In this document: one piece after another, positions 48,960-61,200 of the stretch | How the letters are laid out: each line of letters begins with the position of its first letter | Position numbering within the stretch: the first letter of the stretch is position 1 | Assembly: GCA_963920765.1 (NCBI GenBank) | Contig: OY987249.1 | Coordinates: forward strand, 7,874,817-7,938,816 | Origin: Ulota crispa | Taxonomy: Eukaryota > Streptophyta > Bryopsida > Orthotrichales > Orthotrichaceae | DNA: 64,000 bases | Reading direction: 5' to 3' | The notes under the pieces: generated by a model | What the model saw: the letters and a program-made list of their open reading frames with translations, nothing else | The model's database searches: none | What the model was told of the DNA's origin: nothing | Program-made: the position numbers and the translations under genes

Positions 48960-49740
48960 TGGCATGAAAGCTTGACTCTCCAAGTCATCGTTTTACCATA
49001 GCTTGGTTCCCCCAAATTATCTTTATTGTATTTGGTTTGTCATATTGTTTCTTATCATAACTTTGTTTCCCAATTTATCTTTTTACCGTAGCTTGGTTCC
49101 CCAAATTTATTTTATTTTATTTCATTTTATGACTAGCGGTTGGTGCTTGCTATGCTATGCATTGACTATAAGAAATTTATAAGAATTTCATATGTAAGAT
49201 AGAATGCAAAGTAAATTTTTTAGTAAGTCTTCAAATTATATCTATGGGATAATATCACAAGGAGTGGAGATATAATATTATAGAGGTCGATATGTGATAT
49301 TACAAAAGACCTTGTGATTTTAGTAATATGCTAAGATTGGATATGTGATATTTCAATGGGAAAGATGTGATGTTATATAAATATTTGTGATTTTATGATT
49401 TTAATAATATGATATCACAAAGATTGAAGATGTGATATTACAGAGGTCACTATGATTTTTAGTATAGTGGTTCTCCATATTGTCTTTCAGTGAACCTTGG
49501 TTCCCCCTAGGTGTCTTTCATTGTATCTTGGTTTCCCAATTTGCCTTTCAAAGTGACATGGTTTTCCAAGCTATCTTTTGACCATAGTTATGTTCCCCAC
49601 GTCATCTTTTTACCACAGCTTGATTCCCTATATAGTCTTTTTACCGCACCTCGGTTCCCCAAGTCATTTTTTGACCATAGCTTGATTCTCTATATAGTCT
49701 TTTACCGTACCTTGCTTCCCCGAGTCATCTTTTCTTCTAC
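48960..49740. repeat. degenerate minisatellite, unit about 37 bp, interrupted
   Basis: The repeated phrase is ACCATAGCTTGGTTCCCC then AAGTCATCTTTTT, seen at least four times before 49130 and about seven times after 49470. A GATATCAC-type repeat copy (about 49130-49460) splits the array. Confidence 0.6.
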
Positions 49741-49829
49741 TTCTACTAGTGTACTAATCCCAAATGCAAATTTCACAAATACCTCAATCACTAAAAAAAA
49801 AACTCAAATTTAACATAAAAAACTTTCGC

Positions 49830-51030
49830 AATATCATACTAGTAAGATCACAATGACCTTTATAATATCACACCTTGACCTTTGTAATATTGCATCTATA
49901 CTCTTTAGAGATATTATCACATAAATACAATTTGAAGATTTACTCAATTTCATACTTTGCATTCTATCTAACATATGACGACCCTAATAAAATTATAATG
50001 GTGACTCCATAGCATAGCAAGCACCAACCTTTTATTGTACATTCTATGTAACATATGAAAATCCTAATAAAATTCTAATGGTGAATATGTAATGCACCAA
50101 GCGCCAACTATTAGTTTTAACACTAATCAATTTTCAATAAATTTGAAACAAAGGTAGGAACACCCATAAGCGTTAGTGTCCCCATAACCGTTGTCTCTAA
50201 AACCTTGGAAAATCTGTAAAAGTAAATAGATGTACTTACAAGGATGGAAAACATGTGAACATGAAACCTTAGTGTTGGTTATGGGTACAATGGCAGTTTG
50301 CTCTTTAAAAATTCACAACTTATTCTCACAGTATCCAAATAATACATTCAAAAGTGCAAACTCATTATTTTGTTGTTGCTAACACGATCCTATAATTTGC
50401 TAGATGTTTATTAATAGTCATCATGTTCAAAACCCTTAAACTAACGCTTTTGGGTGTTCCTATCTCACATTCTATCTAACATATGAAAATCCTAATAAAA
50501 TTCTAATGGTAAATGTGTAACGCAGCAAGCGCCAAACTTTATACTGTGCATTCTATCTAACATATGAAAACTCTAATAAAATTCTAATGGTGAATGCGTA
50601 GTGTATCATGCGCCAACTTTTTTATTGTGCATTTTGTTTAACACATAATAATCCTAATAGAATTATAATGGGTTGAATGCATAGCGTAGCAAGCCCCAAC
50701 TTTTTCCCTATGCATCTACAGTCAAGCCTCTCTTATTGCATATTCACTATTTGCATAACTACTTGGAGTTCTTAAATTGCATACTCTCTATGTGCATAAA
50801 GTGTGGTACAATAATCATGAATGGAATTATTTTTGTCAGAGTGGGACCACCAAGTACAATGTCATCAATAGAAAATGTGCTTGGATCTCTTTATGTGCAT
50901 ACTACTAAAAAAAACTCCCCACCATTCCCATACAATAAAAAAGGTTTGATTATATTTAACACATAAAAATCCTAACAAATAGTGAATGCGTAACGTAGGA
51001 AGCGCTAACCACTAGTTTTAACACTAACCT
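49830..51030. repeat. array of GATATCAC/CGCCAAC dispersed-repeat termini
   Basis: The phrase CATTCTATCTAACATATGA, then CCTAATAAAATTCTAATGG and a terminal GCAAGCGCCAAC, recurs about six times (near 49970, 50045, 50470, 50550, 50630, 50945). A TA-flanked element sits between copies. An inverted copy of the terminus is at about 49135 and a relative is at 11740-11995. Confidence 0.55.
50152..50461. mobile_element. TA-flanked MITE, AGGTAGGAACACCC family, copy 4
   Basis: Ends AGGTAGGAACACCCATAAGC and TTTTGGGTGTTCCTAT; the right end and the flanks are mutated so TA is not clear. Interior as copies 2 and 3. Confidence 0.65.
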
Positions 51031-51560
51031 ATTTTTCAATAAATTTGAAACTATAAAAGAAAAATAAGGAGTGCATCTTGGCTCAAAATGCAACCCTACA
51101 AGAGAAAAAAAGCTGACTCTCTCGAAGAGGGTGCAATATTTGCCCCTGCCCCTGCCCCGCCTGCGCTGCGTGTGAATGTACCCCGAGAGCTGCAACTCAT
51201 GAGCTTCTTTTCTTCGCCGTTGTCGTCGTCTCCGTCTCCGTCTCCTCTCTCCAGGTCCTCCTCCCTCCCTCTCCTTCAACAGGTCCTTCCCAGCCCAAAA
51301 AGCCGCGCTTCTCCGCTCTCGTTACCGCACCAGCCATGATGGCGCACACCTTGTAACTTAAAGCGCCGCAAAAGGGAATAAGCATCTCACACTCGTTCGC
51401 CACATGCGCAGCAGCAAGTCCACCACCAGACACGACTGCATTGCATTACACTCCTCGCACACACCAGCCAGCGCCGTCGCTGCACTGATTCATCGCCACT
51501 CACAGCTCCACCACGATCACTGCTCACTCGCTCATTCCCAGCATCAAAATATTTGCAAAG

Positions 51561-51775
51561 AATCGGAGAGAATTGGAGAGAATTGGAGAGAATTGGAGAC
51601 AATTGAGAGAATTGAGAGAATTGGAAAGCATTGGAGAGAATCGGAGAGAATTGGAGAGGATTGGAGAGAGTTGAGAGGATTGAGTGAGGATTGAGAGACG
51701 ATTGTGAGAGGATTGTGAGAGGATTGTGAGAGGATTGTGAGAGGATTGTGAGGATTGGGGAGGAGTAGGGACTAG
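51561..51775. repeat. purine-rich tandem repeat upstream of the KCC gene
   Basis: About ten copies of a 10-bp unit GGAGAGAATT pass into about six copies of a GTGAGAGGATT unit. The array lies 500-720 bp upstream of the chosen KCC start, inside a GC-rich region (51100-52280) that probably contains its promoter and 5' leader. GA-rich tracts are common in plant core promoters, so a regulatory role is possible but unproven. Confidence 0.75.
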
Positions 51776-52282
51776 CAGTGGCCTCCTCGAAGGTGACGCC
51801 GAGTGTTGCGAGGAATGTCAATTGGGTTCTGTTTTTTTTGTTATTGACGAGTGTTCACTGCGAGGACGTCGTTCGTTGTTGCTGCACTGGCCCACGGTTC
51901 CTGCGCGCCGCATGCATGCACGCACACGGTCTACTACTATATTACTTTACCGGTAGCATTGTTGGAATTGTTGCGTTGCAGCTGGGGCCGCAGCAGGGGA
52001 CCGACGCTTTTTACGAGGATTATTCTCTCCACTGGCGTCTCCGCCACTGGTTGCCCGTCATCTCCGCGCTGCGTTGCTTGCATGCACGATTTTCAAGTAT
52101 TAAGTTCGTGCGAGAGTAGCCGGTGACTATTTTTTTGGTTCTTTGTTGGTGGAGCTCGTGGCGAAGTGCGAGGTTTAACGTGGATCCATGGGGTGAAGCG
52201 TTGGGAGAGAGAGGTTTTGAGAATTGTGTGTGAGAGAGGGTGGTTTGAGAGGTGAGTGATTTTGAGGAGTGGTTTGATCGAG
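51776..52282 (+). promoter_or_regulatory. KCC 5' leader / promoter region
   Basis: GC-rich sequence with no conserved frame. An in-frame TGA at 52253-52255 closes the KCC frame upstream of its first ATG. A strong donor-like sequence (G|GTGAGT at 52252) could mark a 5' UTR intron; I cannot tell from sequence alone. Confidence 0.35.
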
Positions 52283-55200
52283 ATGGTATTTCGGAGTCAG
52301 GAAGAGATGGAGGCGAGCAGGGGGCCGCCAGGGGGCGGGTGTCCGTGTCTGCCGAAGCGGGTGACGGCGCGCCTGTCGTCGTCAGAGTCGCTGGAAGGCG
52401 CGCGCGCCAGTGTGAAAAAAGGCGCGGCAGCGAGTGGACAGCGACTGTGGTACAATGTGTTGCACAAGCTGCGCGGGGGCGGGCACAGCACCGGCGCTGG
52501 CGGGCTCGGGACCTACAGCGGCGTGCTCATCCCCACCTGCGAGAATATGTGGGGTACGTCTCATCATCACCTTTCCCTTCCCTTTCCCCAAATTCTGCGC
52601 TGCAGTCTCTCGCGTTCATGGCGCAATTTGGCTTAAGCTTGCTCACTACAAGCGTTGTGCGATTGTGTGCGCAGGGGTGCTGATATTCTTGCGCTTCTTC
52701 TACATCGTGGGCGCCGCCGGCGTGTGGCAGACGTTCCTCATCGTGTTCATCTCCTTCCTCTGCGCCATGCTCACCACCATGTCGTTGAGCGCCATTGCGA
52801 CCAACGGCAAAATCGAGCAGGGGGGAACTTAGTAAGTCTCGTCGTCATCGTCGTCATCGTCATCGTCGTCGTAGTTGTCGTCGTCGTCATGACCTGCCCC
52901 CTTTCGTTTTTCCGTGCAACTCCTCGCAACTGGCCCAAAGTACCACCACCCTCCCTTCCCATGTGAACAATCCCCGACTACGTCACGTGTCGAGCGTTTC
53001 GGGGCTGAATTCACACCACAAAAAGCTCTAATCTAACCACAGTGTCCGAGCAGCTAATTGATCTCGCTTTTTTTGTGCAGTTATCTCATCTCACGCGCGC
53101 TGGGCCCGAAGCTCGGTGGAGCGGTCGGATTGCTGTACTACATCGGCGTGTCGTTACTCGCGGTACTCGAGGTAAGTAAGAACACACCACAGTCCTGCAA
53201 CCCTCAGGATTTATCAAAGGTTTCTGCCAAATCAGCTTACCGTTTGTCTCCTGGATGACATGCAGTGCCTCGGTTCGGTGGAGATGATCGTGTTCACGTT
53301 TCCGTCCCTGGATTTCGTCTCCGCAAATCGAATCATCGGCGCGTGCATCTTGCTCGTTCTCGGTATTCTGGTAAGGGCTTTAGATTTGTCCAAGCTCTCA
53401 TCTCGCAGCGCCTCGTTGCTTTTTTTTCTCTCTCGTGCGCTTGATTGCTTGATTGCTTGCGTTGCTGATTGCGACCATGGCAGGTGTTTTTCGGGATCAA
53501 ATTCGTGTCGAAACTGGGTCTGATCTTCTTCGCCGTCGTACTCTACACCATGCTGTCCTACTACATGGGACTGGGCAAGGCACCGATCGGCACGCATCCT
53601 TCGTCGCTGACGGGGCTGTCGTGGACGACGTTCAAGGGCAACTGGAACCCGGGATACCCGCCCGGGAAGTCCTTCTCCACGGCGGTGTCGCTCTTCTTCC
53701 CTTGCTTCACTGGTATTCTCAGGTAAGCTTAATTCTCGGGAAAAAATTTCATGGATACAGTACCCCTGAAGTTTGCAATATTTTCATAGATACCCCTGCT
53801 TTTTCAGAAATATCACAAGGGAAAATTTTATGGATACCCCTGAAGTTTGCAATATTTTCATAGATTCCCCTGCTTTGTCAGAAACATCACAAATACCGTT
53901 GGACCAAAAAAATTAGGCGTTTGTTTTGTTGTGCATGCCACTTCCCCTCTTTCTTCTTTGTGCACACGCATGACAAGGAAGTACTGTGCGCACAAAGGGA
54001 GAAGGAAGTGACACAATGCCTGATTTTTTTGGTACAAGGGTATTTGTGATATGAAAATTTCATGGATACCCCTGAAGTTTGCAGCATTTTCATAGATACC
54101 CCCTGCTTTTTCAGAAAGATCTCAAATACCGTTGAACCAGAAATTTGAGGCGTTTGTTTTGTTGTGCATGCCACTTCCCTTCTTTCTTTGTGCGCTATGC
54201 ATAACAAGAAAAAAATAGTGTGCGCACAAAGGGACAAGGAAGTGACATGCATAACAAAACAAACGCCTCAAATTTTTGGTCCGAGGGTATTTGTGATATT
54301 TCTGAAAAAGCAGGGGGTGTCTATGAAAATGCTGCAAACTTCAGGGGTATCCATGAAATTTTCATATCACAAATACCCTTGTACCAAAAAAATCAGGCAT
54401 TGTGTCACTTCCTTCTCCCTTTGTGCGCACAGTACTTCCTTGTCATGCGTGTGCACAAAGAAGAAAGAGGGGAAGTGGCATGCACAACAAAACAAACGCC
54501 TCAATTTCTGGGAAAATTTCATGGATACCCCTGAAATTTGCAATAATTTCATAGATACCCCTACTTTTTCAGAAATTTCACAGATACCCTTGGACCAAGA
54601 TTTTCAAGTGTTTTTTTTGTTTTGTTGTGCATGACACTTCCTTCTTCCTTTGTGCGCACACTAGTTCTTTTTGTTTTGCGTGCGCACAAAGGAAGAAAGG
54701 GAAGTGACATGCACAACAAAAAAAACCCTGAAAATTTTGGTCCAAGGGTATCTGTGATATTTCTGAAAAAGCAGGGGTATCTATGAAATTATTGCAAACT
54801 TCAGGGGTATCCATGAAATTTTCTCAGAAATTTAGGCGTTTGTTTTGTTGTGCATACCACTTCCCTTCTTTCTCTGTGCACTACGCATAACAAGGAAGAA
54901 GTAAATTGCGCACAAAGGAAGGACGTGACATGCATAACAAAACATATGCCTAAATTTTTTTGGTCCAAGGGTATTATTTGTGATATTTCTGAAAAAGCAA
55001 GGGTATCTATGAAAATATTGCAAACTTCAGGTTTATCCATGAAGATTTCCCTTAATTCTGTCCCTCAAATTCAAACTCCAACGTCTCGAGAATTCGAACG
55101 AACTGGAGACCATGTTGTGGCGGAGTGTCTGAGGTGGTTGGAAAACTTGGGGGGGGGAGGGTATCTATGAAAATATTGCAAACTTCAGGGGTTTCTATGA

Positions 55201-58200
55201 AATTTTTCCTTGATTCTCTCACTCAAATTCAAACTCCAACGTGTCGAAATTCAAACCAACTGGAAACCTTGTGTTTGTGGTGGAGTGTCTGAGGTGGTTA
55301 CAAAACTTGGGGGGGTTTTGCTTTGCAGCGGTGCTGATCGGGCGACCAACTTGCGGCGACCGGAGAAGTCGATACCGCAGGGGACGCTGGGAGCGGTGGT
55401 GCTGAGCTTCTGCATGTACATGTCTTACATGGGCTTGTGGGCTGCGGTAGCACAGCGCGACTATCTGCTGGGGAACACCGGTGGTGGCGACCACGCCTTG
55501 CTGTACGTGGTGAGAGAAGTGGCGTACCCCGTGGCCATTCTCACCGAGCTCGGGATCATCATCGCGTCCATTGCGCAAGCCATGCAGTGCATCATCGTCT
55601 CGCCTCGTCTCCTCCAGGTCAGAAAATCCCCCACTGCTACCCCCCAGTCGTAAACATTCTGCTATAAACCCACTTGCAAGGCTGTTACTTTGGGTAAGTT
55701 TTGGTTGAAATTTTGGGCTGAGTTTTGGTTGAACCTTTGGGTTGAATTTTGGTTGTTACTTTTGGGCTGAGTTTTGGTTGTTACAATGGGCAAGTTTTGG
55801 TTGTTACTTTGGGCAAGTTTTGGCTGTTGCTTTGTGGGTGAGTTTTGGTTGTTACTTTGGGCTAGCTTAGGTAAAATGGACAAGACAGGCTAGCGGTTTG
55901 GACCAGGTGACGTGGCTATCCATGCTAGAATCAGCATGCTAGAATCAGGGTGCGGATGCTAGGGCGCAAACGCAAGGTTGCATATGTGCCTTGACTTAAA
56001 AAAAAAACAAAAAAACCACTTGCATCAGCATTTGATCGTTTGCGTGCGCCAGAGGGATAGGCGGTTTAGGGTTGGTCCAATGTGATAACCATGCCCACTT
56101 GAGAAATTCCCACATTCTCTTAAACTCAAAGATTTCTCACTCTCTCAATATATGATTAATATGCTGGGTTTTTTATGGAAGTTGGGAGGTTGCAGACCCC
56201 GAGATTCCGTTTTTCCATTCAATGAGCAGTGCCCCTTATAGAGATTTAGTCAGGTTATGCTTTACATCCAACTTGCTAATCAAAGTCTAACCAAGCATGT
56301 ATTGGAAGTTAAGAGATTGCTGTTTAGTACCAGAGGTCAGTTAAGTAGAAAAGTCTTAACGTTAGAGCTTTTTCGTGTGCTTGAGATTTGTGTGTTGATG
56401 TGCTTTGTGAATGCTGAGCTCTGTTGCATGCAATGCAAGCAGGCGATTGCAGCAGATGGAGTGGTGCCATTTCTGGGACCTTTTTCGACGGTTTCGAAGC
56501 GAGGGGAGCCTCGGAGAGCTTTGATGGCGACCACGGCACTTTGCCTTGTGTTTGCCATGATTGGGAGTTTGGATGCTGTGGCGCCGCTCGTCTCCATCTG
56601 TTTCTTGACTTGTTACTCGGCTCTCAATCTGTCCTGCTTAGTGCTCTCTGCTGTCAATGCCCCCAGGTGAGAAAGTCTCAAGAATCCTGGGAATGTTTTG
56701 ACAATTGAGATAATTACATGGATACCCCTGAAGTTTGCAATATTTACATAGATACCCTTGCTTTTTCAGAACTATCAAAAATACCCTTGGATCATAATTG
56801 TTCGGCATTTATTTGTTGTGCTCGTACTCCCTTCGTGACCAATGTCGAAGAAGGGAATGTAATGAAACAAAAAAGAAGCAACGTGCGCACAAAGAAAGAA
56901 GGGAAGTGACATGCACAACAAAACAAACACCTGAAAAATTTGGTCCAAGGGTATTTGTGTAATTTCTGAAAAAGCAGGGGTATCTATGTAAGCATTGCAT
57001 ACTTCAGGGGTATCCATGAAATTTCCCCTTGACAATTTTATATGACTAGTTTGGTAATGAGTTGTTGCCATTTGAAAGAACTTTTATGTGCTTATCACTT
57101 TTGTACAAGCAATTGTGTGCTGAGCTCTGCTGTGTTTTGCTTGTTTTTGCAGTTGGAGGCCGAAGTGGAGGTACTATCACTGGAGTGCTGCTCTTGTCGG
57201 TTTTTTGGCTTGTGCAGCCATGAATTTCGTCATCGTGTGGTACTGGGCTTTGGTGGCCATGGTCTTCCTTGTCTTCGTCTACATTTACATTGACTTCCGC
57301 CAGGTACCTTTCTTCTTACTGATGTATTTCATGCTAGTATTATGATGCGTATATATTTCACCCTTAAAGGATCATATGGCACAAATTGAGTTCCATGTTT
57401 TTTTGAAGTTTTGAGTAGGTTATATCACTAGAAGAAAAGCGTGTCCTCGTTCACAACAACTGCAAATGTCTACACAACTCTATAATGACTCAATTGACAA
57501 CACAATGACTCAATTGCAGTTGTTAAGGACATTTGCAGTCATTGTGAACCAGTTATTTAGGGACAAGTTTTTCTTCTAGTGTATTGGTATTTTCTTCTGT
57601 CTACTTTTGAATCAAACGTGCAATGTTTCTTTATTGATTTAAGTGATGTAAAAAGTTGGTTTTATCTGAGTTACAGTGTTCGAGATATGAACTTGACAAC
57701 ATTAAAAGCATTGATCTTTGGTCTTTCAGGGGTTGCATTAGCTGCTTGCTAGGGTTTAGGTTTAGGTTTTTTACTGCTTAGGATTGGAAATGAAGAGGAA
57801 AAAAACTGAATTTTGTACTTGTACTTGTGCAGGTGGAAGTGAACTGGGGAACAGGCTTAGGCGGGCTGTGTCTTCAAATTGCCGTGCGGGGGATTCTTTC
57901 AGTTGGAGAGGAGGCTCGCTATACTGTGAATTGGCGGCCTCAGCTGCTCTGTCTCTCGAAGCCTCGGTCCTCGTGGACCAGCAATGGGCATGCGGACCAT
58001 GAGTTCCTCTGCTTCACGTCCCAGCTCAAGAAGGTTGGTTTTTTTTTAGCTCGATCTCTGGTGTTTTTCTCGCAGAATCTTCAGTATCAAAATAGCATTT
58101 TTGTGGAAAAAACAACAGTATTTTTGGCACATACTGAAGACTCTGGGATCATGGGAATTTTAACAGGGGCAAGGACTGTGCGTGGTGACTGTCATTCTGG

Positions 58201-61200
58201 AGGGTAAAGTGGAGGAGTTGACTGCTCAGGCAGCAGGCGAAAAGGTAAAAACCGTGCAGCAAACACTTTTGAGTTCAATCAGCCATTGGAAGGTGTCATT
58301 TAGTGTTCACTTTATATATACACGTTTAAGTACATGTGCGTACATATACATATACACACATGCATGCACATGCACACATATGTTTATATATACACATGCA
58401 TGTATATGTTTTGGACATTTTTTGCACATTTTGGGAAATAAAATACCTTCTTTTTCTGACAAGAGTTTTTTCCTCTGTTTTTGCTGCTCTGCCCCAGGTT
58501 GAGCTTGAAAACCGAATGGCAGAAGCCAAAGTCACAGGCTTTGGGAGAGTCTTGTGTGCAAACTCGTACCGTGAAGGCAAGAGTTATGCCATTCAGTCCT
58601 CAGGATTGGGAAGTTTGGAGCCCAACACCGTGGTTCTAGGTTGGCCTACCAAGTGGAGAGACGAGGGCCATGAAGACAATGCTGAGGTAACTAGCTACTA
58701 CTGATTCCCATTCATTCATTTATTCATTCGTAAGCTGCTCCATGGTTTCAAAAGGATTGTCGGTGGTATACATAGGCTTGGTATGCTGTACACACGTGTT
58801 TGTGGGGCCAGGGAGGAAAAGCTCAGCTTTGGTAAAAGAAAGATTTTGTCCCTATCTTGTAGTTGATCAATAGTCTCCTTTCGAGATTCTAGAGTTAAAT
58901 CAGGGTCTATGAATCTAAATATAAATTCAATATTCCCAAATGGACTCTCGCAAGAGTAAATTACTAAACTCTTACAGTGAAAAATCTGAGCTTTTCCACC
59001 CTAACCCTACAAACACGTATGTACAGTATACTTTAAGGTATGTCCACACTTGGTGTTAGGAGGGGTATTAGCAATATGAATGTAGTTGAAAGGTGTGTCC
59101 AAATGCATCTAATTTTCCTTTGCTACTACCCTACTTAACCCTTAAAGGACGAGGCTATTATAATACATACTATGTATGCTGCTGTATAACTGGCATTTGC
59201 TACCAACAAAAAGTATTAATTTGGAATCTTGACTACCTCACTAGAACAGTATTGATCTATATTCTAACTTCTTTGTTGATCTCAAATGTAATAAAGGTGT
59301 GGATGCACTCCAAATACAAGAAAAATACCCCGTATTGTACTGGCCGCAAAGGGCTGCCTCGTCCTTTAGACCAAGTGTGAACATACCCTTAGCCGTATAC
59401 ATGGCCCTAAATCTTCCGTAATGTTCTGTACTTTTTTGTGATTTTTGTTGTGATTTTTCTGTACATTTGTGTGTATTTTGTGCTTTTGCAGATTTTGTTG
59501 GAGACACTGGCGGAATGCCGAGCGGTAGACAAGGCGGTGCTCTGTTGCATGCACTTGGACCGGTTTCCTGGGAAGGAGGAGTTCCAAGAGGGGGTGATAG
59601 ATGTGTGGTGGATTGTCCACGACGGAGGGCTGCTCTTGCTTCTGGCTCATCTGCTGCAGCAGCACAAGATATGGCGCAAATGCAAAGTCCGTGTGCACAC
59701 GGTGGCTGAAAAGCTGGACAACTCTGAAGAAGTGAAGAAAAACCTGGAAAGACTCCTGGAAGTGGTTCGAATTAAGGCTGAGGTTCAGGTCTTGGAGCTC
59801 GACGAGTCGTGCTTGGCGCCTTATACTTTTGACTACACCATCCGTGTTGAAGAAGCCAGAGCTTTCGCCGAAGAAGTTGCCAATTTCCGGTAATAAAGAG
59901 CATATAAACGCGTTGGGAAAATCACTGTCTCAATACGTATTTTGGGAATACTAAATTGGGAAAATTTCATGGATACCCTTGAAGTTTGCAGTATTTTCAT
60001 AAATACCCCTGCTTTTCCAGATATACATAAATACCCTTGGACCAAAATTTTCAGGTGTTTGTTTTATTGTGCGTGCCACTTCTCTTCTTCCTTTATGCGC
60101 ACATTATTTCTTTCGTTATGTGTGGGCATAAAGGAAGAAGAGAAGTGGCACGCACAATAAAACAAACACCTGAAAATTTTGGTCCAAGGGTATTTATGTA
60201 TATCTGGAAAAGCAGGGGTATTTATGAAAATACTGCAAACTTCAAGGGTATCCATGAAATTTTCCCTACTAAATTTTGCATTTGTGAGAATATTTGGTGA
60301 TTTGAAGTGAGATTTTGTTGATAATTCCTGTAAGGTATATCATCATTGATGTAAGGTCTTGAAGAAATCATCATAATATTCACTCTAAGTAGCCTAAAAA
60401 CTCTTTAAACTGAAAAATTCGAAAGTCCCAGTATGTATGCTTTTTCCCAATTTAACGGAAACTGCAATTTAGTTTATTGCGTTTTTCTTTCTTTCTTTTG
60501 CAGTTTCCATCTTAGGCTTGAAGTGTCCTTTTTAGGGTTTAAGGCTTAAACCCTAAAATTGACTCTCAGATTGGGCTCTTTCATGTTTCAAAGCGTGCAT
60601 CCCTAGCTTTTTAGGCTTTGAAAGTCTGTTGTTGTATTGTGTGTGATGTCACAGCAAGACGATCGAGCACAGAGGCTCCCTGAGCCCGGACAGCTCCAAG
60701 AGACGGACGGAGGTTCCGAAGTTGGGAGAGAAGCCCAAGTCCTTGGAGAAGCACAAGGACAAGGGATTGCCCACCTTTCAATTGACTGATATCCAAGGAA
60801 TTCAGCATTTGAGTTCCCAAGTGCGACGGGAGAAACGAATCTCTGGAGGTAACTAGACTTTCACCATCTTTGTTTACTGAGCAGTTTGAAGTCATGAAAA
60901 GAGATTTGGTATGGATTTAGGTGCGGTTCACATTATACTTCACGTCCCACTGAAATCTCAGAACGTCCCGATTAGTTGATAGCCAAAAGTTCCCTTGTCC
61001 CGGTCGACTGCATTTTGTTTACATGGCAGTACTTTTTGGAAGTTTTGGTAGCAAAAAGGTGGGACTTCACTCAAGGTTTGGGTCAACCATTTTGCTCAAC
61101 CTAGCTCTCAATCTAAGTCGCACCAACATTTTTGGCTTTCTTTAGTGCTACTTTTTGTCCTTAGAGCATTTCCACCAGTAATAGAAGATGACAGGTTGGA

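Noticed and set aside
51778..52119. 113-residue frame with a hydrophobic start upstream of the KCC gene
   Set aside because: It begins with GTG rather than ATG, shows no family resemblance and is not needed for the KCC product.
51956..53100. Numerous 60-140-residue frames around the KCC 5' exons on both strands
   Set aside because: They are frames opposite or shifted to GC-rich KCC exons and the GTC repeat. The spliced KCC reading explains the conserved sequence.
54164..54634. 156-residue open frame in KCC intron 5
   Set aside because: It runs through inverted foldback arms; the same peptide strings recur on the opposite strand because the DNA is palindromic.
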